The notes beneath the pieces were generated by a model that was not told the DNA's origin, did not search any database, and was given only the letters and a program-made list of their open reading frames with translations. DNA of 64,000 nucleotides. It comes from Neoarius graeffei (Eukaryota > Chordata > Actinopteri > Siluriformes > Ariidae). The stretch lies in the NCBI RefSeq assembly GCF_027579695.1, contig NC_083582.1:31262964-31326963 (forward strand), in the 5' to 3' direction. The position numbers were made by a program, and so were the translations under genes. Numbering within the stretch: the first letter of the stretch is position 1; the number at the start of each line of letters is the position of its first letter. Below, one piece after another: positions 53,757-64,000 of this stretch.

Positions 53757-54052
53757 ATTATCGAAAAAGAACAAACAACTGGTGTGTAAAAAAAAATCAT
53801 GTTTTTTTTTTTCTTTTCACATCAAATCATTTAACAGGCTGGCAAAATGATTTCCAGGCAATTCCACAAACTTATCAAATAGTCCTTCTCTACATTGTTA
53901 TCAGTTGCATAATGCAAAAAAAAAAGAAAAAAAAAGAAAAAAGTGCTGAAAAACAACAAATTTTGCTACCTAAAAAATTTGGACTGATGGACTTTGTGTT
54001 GCTTATACAAAGAATTTTCCTGTCAAAAGTCTTTTCTCCCCCCTGAAATTGC

Positions 54053-54846
54053 CTATTTTTTGTTTTCTGGACATGACTGTCTGTCTAGTCCCAGCCTCAT
54101 TGTTGAGGGTCGGGGACCATGGACACAGCGTGCACCACTGCTCTTCACCGTCTCCTCTCTCTGACGACGGTCGTACATTCCCCCACTGGTCTCCCCGTCC
54201 AGTCTCTGATGTCGTCCATCCAGCAGTGTCTTTGTCGTCCCCTTGACCGCTTCCCGTCGATTCTGCTCTCGAGGATGTGGGTGCAGAGGTTCTGTGCCCT
54301 GATGACGTAGCCGGAGTACTGTAGCTTCTGCCTTTTGATGGTTGCCACAAACTGCCGCTCCATGCCCATCTCTTCCAGGACTGACTCGTTGGTTCTGTGG
54401 TTGATCCAGCTGATCCTCAGTGCCCGTCTGTAGCAGTCCATCTCGAATGCCATCAGTCTCTTGATGTCCACAGCTCTCAGGGTCCACGTCTCGCAGCCGT
54501 ACAATGCCACAGGCCATACCAGCGTCCTCAGGCATTTCAGCTTGCTGTTCTTCTAGATAGCGCGGTCCCTCCACAGAGTGGTGAGCGACTGGATGGCGGA
54601 ACTTGCTGCTCCAAGCCAAGCCCTGATCTCGTGGCTGCAATCTGCTGTCTGCTCAATGATGGAACCCAGGTACCTGAACTTCTCCACCTGGTCCAATGTG
54701 ACACCTCGGTAGTGAATGTTAAGTTGTTCTGGCTCCCTGGTGGCTGCCATCACCTTTATTTTCTTGGTGTTGATCTCCAGCTGGTATTCCCTGAAGACTC
54801 TGTCGACCTCATCTAGCAGAGCCTGTAATCGTGATGGTGAGGACAT
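54053..54846 (-). pseudogene. RTE-like reverse transcriptase C-terminal remnant
   Basis: From 54846: LQALLDEVDRVFREYQLEIN and TKKIKVMA, then VEKFRYLGSIIEQTADCSHE, a stop at 54553, then VALYGCETWTLRAVDIKRLM, RISWINHRTNESVLEEMGME and CWMDDIRDWTGRP. YGCETW and the trailing WxDDI region are typical of RTE/BovB-type elements. The catalytic palm is lost by 5' truncation. RTE elements are likely drivers of the SINE tails seen here, by their shared 3' end. Confidence 0.85.
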
Positions 54847-55056
54847 GACTACTAGGCATGTAAATCACGAGGCATGCTGGGAATGTAGCTCGGATAGACC
54901 AAGTCTTACTGTTTCAGTTGTGAATAGAAGTCATACTAAAGGATGTCATTGTAATAAAAATACACTGGCTGTGCTTTAAACACATAATTCCAGGAAAGAA
55001 AAAGTTTGGGGCATAAAGCACTTTCAACCAAACAAAGATTATTATTATTATTATTA

Positions 55057-55430
55057 TCTCATCTCATTATCTCTAGCCGCTTTATCCTGTTCTACAGGGT
55101 CACAGGCAAGCTGGAGCCTATCCCAGCTGACTATGGGCGAAAGGCGGGGTACACCCTGGACAAGTCGCCAGGTCATCACAGGGCTGACACATAGACACAG
55201 ACAACCATTCACACTCACATTCACACCTACGCTCAATTTAGAGTCACCAGTTAACCTAACCTGCATGTCTTTGGACTGTGGGGGAAACCGGAGCACCCGG
55301 AGGAAACCCACACGGACACGGGGAGAACATGCAAACTCCGCACAGAAAGGCCCTCGCCGGCCACGGGGCTCGAACCCGGACCTTCTTGCTGTGAGGCGAC
55401 AGCGCTAACCACTACACCACCGTGCCACCC
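55057..55430 (-). mobile_element. tRNA-headed SINE, full length (family 1)
   Basis: Complete reverse copy inserted in an (ATT)n tract, which flanks both sides (55040-55056 and 55434-55449) and hides the TSD. Confidence 0.9.
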
Positions 55431-55434
55431 TCCT

Positions 55435-55970
55435 ATTATTATTATTATTGCTGCCTCTTCGTCCTATAAAACTTGGGCTGATGAAAAAATTTTTAAAACA
55501 CAAGGAAAGTGAAGGATTTTGATATTTGAGACAGACATTTTTCAAAAATAACTGATGCCAAGATGCTTAAAGTCTACAAAACCATAGGGTTTATCCTGTC
55601 GCGAGAGACAGGTTCTTTACAATCGCATTTCGACGTCGAAGTACAAGAAAAAAGCATGACCAAAACATTTTTAAGTCAGTGGAACTAGTTCAATTTGTTA
55701 GCACTATCAAGTGATTCAAATTCCTATGGGATACAAACAATCTGAATTTACTGTATGTTTGTGCTCAATTTGAATTGCTATCATGATCAGCAAACATTTC
55801 TCTTTCTCTCAGTTTTTATTACTAATTTGTCATCCTGCCTATTTCTCTATTTCCTTTTGACCTTTCCCATCACATATTGTACATGTGTGCATTCATGCAG
55901 TTATCTGATCTTGTGGCAGCACTGCAGTGAAAAACAATCATGCAGGTCCAGGTCAAGAGCATCAGAATAA
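55435..55970. other. No supported feature
   Basis: AT-rich DNA after the (ATT)n tract; no coding signal or shared repeat seen. Confidence 0.5.
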
Positions 55971-55974
55971 AGAA

Positions 55975-56457
55975 AAAGTGTGACTTGAATCATGACCTGG
56001 TTGTTGGTACCAGATGGAATTTTATTTTTTGCGTATTTCATTAACGACCTGATCTCCCGGGAATTTCACACACAACAGTCTCTTGAGTTCCACAGAATGG
56101 TGCAGAAAACAAAAGCATCCTGTTTGTGGAGGGTCTGCAGGCTGAAACACCTTGTTTCTGAGAGAGATCAGAGGAGGAAAAAGCAGAATGGTTTGAGCTG
56201 ACAGGAAGTCTATAGAAACTCAAATAATCACTCTTTACAACCGTGGTGTGCAGAAAAGCATTTCAGAATGTGGATGGAATACAACAGCAGAAGACCACAT
56301 CAAGTTCCACTCCTGTCAGCCAAAAACAAGTATCATGGGCACAGACTCATCCAAACTGAACAGCATTGCACTGCTGCAACATGATTGGCTGATTGGATAA
56401 TTGCGTGAAAGAATAGATGTACAGGTGTTCCTAATAAAGTTCTCAGTGAGTCTATAC
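55975..56457 (+). pseudogene. Mariner-like transposase remnant, copy 2
   Basis: CATGACCTGGTTGTTGGTAC, CACACACAACAGTCTCTTGA, CAAATAATCACTCTTTACAA and the end AGGTGTTCCTAATAAAGTTC with TCAGTGAGT match the family at 35895. Internal deletion joins the HTH region to the 3' end, losing the catalytic part. Confidence 0.65.
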
Positions 56458-56471
56458 ACAGTATGTTCATT

Positions 56472-57834
56472 TTGAATTTGGTGCCAGCAACACATTTCAA
56501 AAATGTTGGGACAGGGGCATGTTTACCACTGTGTTGCATCACCTTTACTTTTAACAACAAATGTTTAGAAACTGAGGAGACCAAGTGTGTACTTTTGAAA
56601 GTGAAATATTGCCCCATTCTTACCTGATATACAATTTCAGTTGCTCAACCATTCAGAGTCTCATTTGTCATATTATGCGGTTCATAATGCTTTTAAATGT
56701 TTTAAATGGGAGACGGGTCTGGACTACAGGCAGGCCAGTTTAGCACTCGGACTCTCTTACTTACAGAGCCATGCAGTTTTAATATGTGCAGAAAGAAGGA
56801 AGGCCTTCCCTGAAAAAGATTTTGTCTGGATGGCAGCATATTGCTCTGAAACGTGTATATATCATTCAGCATTACTGATGCCTTCCCAGATGTACAGGCT
56901 ACCCATGTCATGTGCACTAATGCACCCTCATACCATCACAGATGCTGGCTTTTGTACTGTGCACTGATAACAAGCCAGATGGTCTCTCTCCTCTTTAGCC
57001 TGGAGGACGTGGTGTCCATGAGTTCCAAAAATCATTTCTACTGTTGATTCGTCAGACCTCGAGACAATTTTCCACTTCGCCTCAGTCCATCGTAAAAGAG
57101 CTCGGGCCCAGAGAAGGTGGCAGTGTTTCTGGATATTGTTTATATCTGGTTTTAACTTGCATTTGTGGATGCAGTAATGAACTGTTTTCACAGACGATGG
57201 TTTTCTGAAGTGTTCCTGAGCCCATACAGTGATTTCCACTACAGACACGTGTCTGCTTTTAATGCAGTGTCTCCTGAGGGCCTGAAGATCACAGACATCC
57301 AATTTCAGTTTTCAGTCTTGTCTCTTGCATACAGAGATTTCTCCAGATTCTCTGAATCTTTTAATGATATTATGTACCACAGATGATGTGATCCCCAAAT
57401 TCTTTGCAAGTTTACAATGAGGAACATTATTCTTAAATTGTTGCACTGTTTGCCCACACAGTCTTTCACAGAGCGGTGAACCCCTCCCCATCTTTACTTC
57501 TGAGAGACTCTGTCTCTCTGGGATGCTCTTTTTATATCCAGTCATGTTACTGACCTGTTACCAATTAACCTGATTAGTTGTTTTGTTTTTTAGCTTTACA
57601 AAACTTTTTCAGTCTTTTGTTGCCCCGTCCCAACTTTTCTGAAACATGTTGCTGACATCAAATTCAAAATGAGCATATATTTTTCAAAAAACAAAATTTC
57701 TCAGTTTCATCATTTGATATGTTGTCTTTGTACTATTTTCAATGAAAAACAGGGTTTCCATGCTTTGCAAATCTTCACATTTTGTTTTTATTTACATTTT
57801 ATACAGTGTCCCAACTTTTTTGGAATTGGGGGTG
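56472..57834 (-). mobile_element. Tc1-like element, left TIR eroded
   Basis: Right end CCAACTTTTTTGGAATTGGG before TA at 57835-57836. Left side keeps CAAAAATGTTGGGACAGGG but not the outermost bases. Related to, but distinct from, the elements at 2971 and 63169. Confidence 0.8.
56702..57545 (-). pseudogene. Tc1 transposase remnant
   Basis: 57312-57545: SEVKMGRGSPLCERLCGQTV and LAKNLGITSSVVHNIIKRFR (HTH). 56928-57302: AKWKIVSRSDESTVEMIFGT (WSDES catalytic box, as RSDES). 56702-56917: LNWPACSPDPSPI (normally SPDLNPIE). Two frameshifts separate the three parts. Confidence 0.85.
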
Positions 57835-57875
57835 TAAAATAAAATTAAAGATCATGCCATTTTCCCAAACTGATG

Positions 57876-59592
57876 CAGTGTTTTCCCCAGAAAAAAAATT
57901 AAAGCCCTAAATTCTGGCATGATAATACACAGACAATTAAGCGCCAATGGTGCAAAGTGAAACTAGTGGGGTCCGGGGGCATTCCCCCCCGGAAAATTTT
58001 TTGAAAATAGATGCTCTCAGGTACATTTTCAGGGTCTCTGAGAGGTTTTAGATCCATGATTATAGGATCGATTTTACCAGTGTTTCAGTGATTTCTGGCC
58101 TAAATAGTATTAATGTATACAGATTTGAAATTTCACTTTAAAGTTCAACACGCAGGTTAAACTGTTTTGTTATAGATTACTGAGGTATACGATAGATTGA
58201 AAATCTATGGGGATCCCTTAATTATCTATGATTTGTTGTTGTAGTGTTGTAACAAAAATGTGCATGAAAATATGAACAGTGGTTTGTTCCATCTTCTGCA
58301 ATCCAACGAAAAGAATCGATCATCATGACCTCCTGTTGATCACAAAGGGATCTGAACCTAAGACCTGCCACCTTTAAAATAAGTTGCTGTATTACTATAA
58401 CTGTAATGATTTAGAATGTTTCAGATGCAATTACCGTAATATACGTATAACTAAGATACACTGAAAAGAAAAGTAAGGCGACTGCATATTATAAAGTTTA
58501 AATTTTGGCACTTTATTAAATGGACTCGATTCAGATTAAAACATATTTAAAGGAAAAGAGAACTTAATTCATACGTTTAAAGTTTGCAGAAAGATTATGT
58601 ACTTAAATTCTCTTCATGAATGTGTTTATAAGTGTCAAATGTAGCATAATTTTGAAGAATAATAAGCATATTTGGCAGTGTGATGTCGCTGTGAGCCTTT
58701 AACGAAAGAATAATCCGGAGCCGCCTTTTGTTAAATGGATCCCAGTGACATCACACTGCCAAAAATGCTTATCATTATTATTTGAAATTATGCTATATTT
58801 GACACATTTGGACAACTTCACGTTGTGAGAGTGTTTATAAGTACATAATCTTTCTACAAACCCAAACTAATTAAGTTTTCTACTCCTTTAAAGCAGATTA
58901 ATTCTCCTCGGCTTTTGCTTGGCCCAATGTTGGGCAGCCCTCTCATAGTCCGTCTCGCTGTCATCCATGCTGATGTGGATCAAACTGTCCAGCGAGTGCT
59001 TTTTGAGCCAGTCGCTGTGATCAAAATTGACGATGTTTTCGTTGTCGTGACAGTTGTCTGGTTTTGTGCGCCATCGCTCACGTGGGTTTGGTGACGTTTA
59101 GTCAACCAATCTTTGATCGACGCGATAATGATAATAGACTAGGTCAAACTTTTGTGATTAAAATCAGTCGGCTTTGTCCGTCTGGTGGGGGAACAACATC
59201 GGCAGCCAATGAGATCGCTTATAATGAATCGGAAAATTCCGGGATGTCTGACGTTTTCTTTCGATATTTTTATTGGACGGTTTGAACATGTGATCTTGAC
59301 ATAGCCAACAGATTACAGTTCGTTTACATCATATCACGCGGACATATTACTTTGACAGAATCAACACAAACATTGGAAAAAAAAAAGAACGCTTGTTTAA
59401 CACAAATATCAATCAATATGTAAATGGATCTGTTATTTGCTCTCCTATGTATCTAGTTACTTGTGGGTAGGAAATTTAACGTATCGGTATAAATCTAAGC
59501 GTATCGGATTTTAACTAAAGCGACTAAGCGTATCGGCAGGCAGAGCAAGCGTATCGGGCCCGATACACCAAAACGCTTTGGGGAAAACCATG
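57876..59592 (+). mobile_element. 6-bp-TSD hAT-like element, copy 2, uninterrupted
   Basis: Ends CAGTGTTTTCCCC and GGGGAAAACCATG. TSD CTGATG at 57870-57875 and 59593-59598. 1717 bp. It supplies empty sites for three insertions in copy 1 (4792-8841), to which it is inverted. The arms contain CGATACGCTTAG-type repeats near one end (59470-59575). Confidence 0.85.
58888..59064 (-). CDS. Conserved 58-codon acidic ORF (copy 2)
   Basis: Same frame and length as 6625-6801, ending RRINLL plus stop, with only one replacement seen by eye (NENI against NENV). The absence of stops or indels over 177 bp in two separately inserted copies suggests it was coding when the family spread. Confidence 0.45.
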   Translation of the reverse strand, partial: KPDNCHDNENIVNFDHSDWLKKHSLDSLIHISMDDSETDYERAAQHWAKQKPRRINLL

Positions 59593-59599
59593 CTGATGT

Positions 59600-60905
59600 T
59601 AGAGTAAGACAGAAAATACAACTTTGAAGTAACTCTTAGCTCATCCTGGATATAGACTGTGAACGTACAGATTTGGGATTTTGCAAAATCGAAATTTTCC
59701 CTGTTTAATACACAGTATTTATGTATTAAACTAATTTGGGGGTGGGGCTACATATGCACTCACTCTGTGATGTCTATAAAGAAACTTCATATCTTTGGAC
59801 CAATCATGATCGACATAAAATGATTAAGTGATGATGCAGAACGTGGGAACTTGTCGCCACAGAAGCTGCACGGTTGTTGAGCCTTTTTTGGAAACTAAAA
59901 ACCCTTCAAGAAAGCTTGAAGAATGAATTGTTATATTCTGACAGGTTTAAATAAATCAACTGAAGACTTTGATACTGAAATCATGACTAACGTGAGCTAG
60001 TATATTAGCAGTTAGCTCATACAGGTGATATTAGCACATAGGGGTGTGTCCTACTTAGCATAATCATGCATATTCATAGATGGTGGTGGATGGTAACGGT
60101 GTAGAGATGCTCCTGATATCTCTTTCTTTGGCATTAAAAACATTTTCCCCCTTTTATTTTTATAAATAAAATACATTACATAGAAACATTAAATAATATA
60201 ATACTTTACGTTATGCAGATAATGTAGATATTTTGCTGCAGCCGCAAAACATACTGAATAATTTATAAAGACAGAAGACTCTCATTGGCCACTTTTAGCC
60301 AAAGTGACAGTTTGATCATTTTCTTTTGTCTCTGAAGACTTGAGCACATTAGTAAGCAACAGGACGGATGTAGTTTCCTGTCAGAAAAAGAATCGGACAT
60401 GAACACAAACAATGTAATCATAAATTTAGTTGCAAATCCATCACTGAATTCATCAACCTGAATCTGTACAACTCTTATATTTTAACCAGCACAGAGCTAC
60501 ATTACACCTACATAAGCCATTTATGACAACTGATATAAACCTAAATGAATATTTCTAAAGTCTAAAGGCTTGCATGCACAGTCATAACAATTATATCAAG
60601 TCTGCGTAACTCCTGGGTTACACCTCGGATGTCAGAGTCACAACATCACAATTATAATGTTACGTAACTTACTTTGCAAAGGAGGGTTAAATAAAAAATT
60701 ATTTTTAAAAAAGGAACAAAGCTGAGTGTTTCTTCTTGTACCTGTAGGGAGATGATTATGAACTTTTATGACTCTATTATGTAGTATCATTTTTGAGTCA
60801 TCTATATTTTCTTGGACACTTTAAAAATCTTTCATATTCCTACTTAAAAGATTGATATGAATACTCATTTATGAAATTACAATTCTTACAGTTAGTGTTC
60901 ATTTT
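59600..60905. other. No supported feature
   Basis: No shared repeat, TIR pair or coding signal found; candidate unique host DNA. Confidence 0.5.
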
Positions 60906-60918
60906 GCTGACGAAAAAT

Positions 60919-61295
60919 CTCATCTCATCTCATTATCTCTAGCCGCTTTATCCTTCTACAGGGTTGCAGGCAAGCTGGAGCCTATCCCAGCTGACTACGG
61001 GCGAAAGGCGGGGTACACCCTGGACAAGTCGCCAGGTCATCACAGGGCTGACACATAGACACAGACAACCATTCACACTCACATTCACACCTACGGTCAA
61101 TTTAGAGTCACCAGTTAACCTAACCTGCATGTCTTTGGACTGTGGGGGAAACCGGAGCACCCGGAGGAAACCCACGCAGACACGGGGAGAACATGCAAAC
61201 TCCACACAGAAAGGCCCTCGCCGGCCACGGGGCTCGAACCCGGACCTTCTTGCTGTGAGGCGACAGCGCTAACCACTACACCACCGTGCCGCCCC
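60919..61295 (-). mobile_element. tRNA-headed SINE, full length (family 1)
   Basis: 11-bp TSD TGACGAAAAAT at 60908-60918 and 61296-61306. Nearly consensus throughout, so likely young. Confidence 0.95.
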
Positions 61296-61309
61296 TGACG
61301 AAAAATATT

Positions 61310-62020
61310 CCAACAATTTTCCCTCTATTCTAAAAAAACTAACTTAAAAAAAATCGACCTTGTACTCAGAATCTACAATGAAACAATGACACACCAAAAT
61401 GATTTGAAAATGTCAGAAATGGAAGACTGGACAAAGTTTAACCCCCCCCATCTTTGTGAGATGTTATACGGCAGGCAGACGTATTAAATAAACGAGAACT
61501 GCCATCTAACAAAAACAAACTGCCTACTTATACTGAAAGTCTTAAAAAAAAAATCCCATTTGCCCAGGCTTTATTGCCTGTTATTAGCTCTCCAATAATA
61601 TAGAATAAAACCAAAGCAATAAAACCTCATTATACAGCAGATGTGGCACTCCTGAAAAAGAACGACGCCTAGTCCTGCTTTATTGATCTGATAACACTGG
61701 GCCTCATTTATCAGTCTCTGAGTAAATTTGTGTGGAAAAGCCAAACCGAACTAAAAATCTATGCCAGATTTACAAAAGTTGTGTGCATGTGTTGTAATAT
61801 TACATTCACAAAAAATATATAGGAGATATAAAATCTAATAAAATAAAATCCTTTATAAGATAAAGTGAAAACTTTGTCTTATAAAGGATTGGGTTGATCA
61901 AGATACAAACGCTTTTCTTTGCAGAATTTATGGGATTTTCATGAAGACTCAATTTTGTGTGAACGATTTACGCAATTTGTTTGTATCCAACTTGATAAAT
62001 GAGGCCAATTATTTGTACAG
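61310..62020. other. No supported feature
   Basis: AT-rich, with AAAATCCTTTATAAGATAAA and its near inverse at 61848-61890 forming a small hairpin. Nothing coding. Confidence 0.45.
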
Positions 62021-62036
62021 TGTTATGTTTAAAGCT

Positions 62037-62167
62037 GGCCCTGTGATGACCTGGCGACTTGTCCAGGGTGTACCCCGCCTTTCGCCCATAGTCAGCTGGG
62101 ATAGGCTCCAGCTTGCCTGCGGCCCTGTAGAAGGATAAAGCGGCTACAGATAATGAGATGAGATGAG
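62037..62167 (+). mobile_element. 5'-truncated SINE with TSD
   Basis: Only the 3' 131 bp of family 1 (from GGCCCTGTGATGACCTGG to GATGAGATGAG). 12-bp TSD ATGTTTAAAGCT at 62025-62036 and 62168-62179. Because a TSD is present, the truncation happened during insertion and not afterwards. Confidence 0.95.
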
Positions 62168-62179
62168 ATGTTTAAAGCT

Positions 62180-63165
62180 AGACGGCCTTTTGATTTCATA
62201 AAATCGGTGAAATTTAGTCCCATCTGAAATGTGGTCATTGTGATAGACGTTTATTTCTGTAATATCTCACAAAATATCAGGCCATTCTGTGGCTGGGAAG
62301 TTATTTAATTTGAGGTGATTCCTGAGCAAATAATGTGCATGAAATCGCTCGCTTCACGCAGTGAAGCAGACAGAGGAAGGTTTACCTTCCATGCGCAGGT
62401 TTACCTTCTTCTTTGTTTAGGTTTTATGGCAGCTGGCATCCACAGTGTTGCATTACTGCCATCTTACAGGTTTCCCTTTGACCGTGCACTGACAGTTCCA
62501 TCATTCTGTCGCTAAACAAACAGCTGATCACACCGAGGTGCTCGCTGACCACCGATATTTATTAGTTTGGTCCTGCGTTTCCTTTCCTTCGCATATAACA
62601 TAACGTCTTTTCTTCTCGCTTTCCGTTACTGTAGTTGGGCTTTCACGTTTCATTCGCACGCTCACGTCCTCCATTTTTCTCTCCTGTTTCAAATTTGTAT
62701 CCCACAATGCCTTGCACGAATGGGGAAAGCCCACCACGTCATGTATGAAGTAATATCTTGAATTGGGTCATGGTGAAGCAGGAAAAAGCAGGGGAGAATT
62801 TAGGGCCATGTGGCCTTAAATTCATTAATTGTTCTATTTAAAAAAAAAAAAAAACTAATAAAATTGGAAGTCTGTGATTCGAATTCAGTAGCTTTTGGTC
62901 CACTAAACAAAAATAATTGGGTGTCGGGGAAAATTATTTTTATGACCTGCACTTGAAAAATCTGAAAGGCAGTCTACCTTTAATTTTTCTTCTTAGTCAA
63001 AAAGTTTGTTTTTTTGGCCATTGTTCGTGAACGTTCATTTACCTCATTAACAGTATGAAATAGGGGAAGGGGCGTAGCTTTCAGAGAGTGATAGTTAATA
63101 TGTGCAGATGCTGATTGGCTTGTTTGCTGTTTTTATTATGATTAAAAAAGCCTGCTCTTTTAAAA
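62180..63165. other. Mostly unassigned; small basic ORF on minus strand
   Basis: A minus-strand frame ending at 62528 reads MEDVSVRMKRESPTTVTESE and KKRRYVICEGKETQDQTNKY. It might be an exon start of a transposon or host protein, but it has no family I can name. The rest shows no structure. Confidence 0.3.
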
Positions 63166-63168
63166 GTA

Positions 63169-64000
63169 CAAACCCCAGTTCAAGAAAAGTTGGGATGTTT
63201 TCCAAAATGCAATAAAAACAAAAATCTGCAATTTGTTAATTCAGGTGAACCTTTATTTAACTGAAAAAAATACAAAGCCAAGATTTTCAATAGTTTTACT
63301 GACCAACTTAATTGTATTTTGTAAATATAAATGAAGTTGGAATTTGATGCTTGCAACACACACACAAAGAAAGTTGGGACAGGGACATTATTACCATTGT
63401 ATTACATCACCTTTCCTTTAATAACACTTTTTAATCGTATGGTATCTGAGGATACTACTAATGGTTGCAGCTTTGCAATTGGAATTTTTTCCCATTCTTG
63501 CTTGATACAAGATTTCAGCTGCTCAACAGTCTGTGGTCGCCATTATCTGATTCTCCTCTTCATGATGCCACATACATTCTCAATAGGAGACAGAGCTGGA
63601 CTGGCAGCAGGCCAGTCAAGCACACATACTCTGTGTCTACGAAGCCATGCTGTCGTAGCCCATGCAGAATGAGGCCTGACATTGTCCTGCTCAAATAAGC
63701 ATGGACTTCCCAGGAAGACCCGTTGCCTTGATGGCAACATACTTCTCTCTAAAATCCTAATATACACCTCAGCATCAATGGTACCTTCACACATACGTGC
63801 AGCTCACCCATGCCATGGGCACAGATGCCCCACATACCATCACAGAAGCTGGCTTTTGCACCTTTCTCTGATAACAAACTGGATGGTCGTGTTCACCTTT
63901 GGCACTAAGAACTTGATGTCTGGTTTTCCCAAAAACAAACTGAAATGTGGACTCGTCTGACCACAGCACACGTTTCCACTGTCTTTCAGTCCATCTGAGA
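63169..64000 (-). mobile_element. Tc1-like element, cut by window end
   Basis: Left end CAAACCCCAGTTCAAGAAAA (from about 63169) after TA. Continues past the window. Confidence 0.85.
63543..63969 (-). pseudogene. Tc1 transposase remnant, partial
   Basis: 63787-63969 gives LWSDESTFQFVFGKTRHQVL (catalytic WSDES) and KPASVMVCGASVPMAWVSCTYV. 63543-63794 gives YIRILERSMLPSRQRVFLGS and HRVCVLDWPAASPALSPIEN (SP-x-LNPIE equivalent). A frame change joins the two near 63790; the N-terminus is outside the window. Confidence 0.85.

Overview
This window looks like nuclear DNA from a ray-finned fish. It has no bacterial-style gene layout. It is AT-rich and packed with teleost repeat classes: tRNA-headed SINEs with a GATG-rich tail, several Tc1/mariner lineages, hAT, PIF/Harbinger, P- or Kolobok-like THAP elements, and non-LTR retrotransposons. 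The SINE family would fit a catfish, but that is only a guess. Insertion boundaries below were found by matching target-site duplications (TSDs) and terminal inverted repeats (TIRs) by eye.

Layout. 1-969: end of a decayed Tc1 element. 2971-24544: one Tc1-like element blown up to about 21.6 kb by nested insertions. These are a SINE, a MITE, a 12.4-kb hAT (4701-17060) that itself holds at least five levels of insertion, a THAP-bearing P-like remnant, a hAT-like element carrying another Tc1, and a 1077-bp tandem repeat element. 25371-26140: two SINE families. 26752-29690: an inverted-repeat structure enclosing a PH-domain gene fragment resembling PHETA/sesquipedalian. 30189-36760: MITEs, a retro-insert, a palindromic element, and a 9-bp-TSD element with a RecQ-helicase-like exon. 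36821-39210: another Tc1, interrupted by a THAP/SWIM-YqaJ-like composite element. 40029-40672: second copy of a snap-back element with an intact helix-turn-helix ORF. 41191-42331: the best host-gene candidate, a three-finger C2H2 zinc finger gene on the minus strand. 42672-50754: more hAT, Kolobok-like and Harbinger-like insertions, including a tandem duplication whose two copies were hit at the same site by different transposons. 51421-56457: SINEs, an RTE-like reverse transcriptase remnant and a mariner remnant. 56472-59592: Tc1 remnant and a second copy of a 6-bp-TSD element. 60919 to the end: SINEs and a Tc1 cut by the window edge.

Almost every coding signal is a relic of a transposon protein. 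Only the C2H2 gene and the PHETA-like exons look host-derived. The most interesting material is a set of non-autonomous elements that keep one small, conserved coding exon (HTH, helicase start, THAP, acidic peptide), and the depth of the nest, which gives an ordered insertion history.
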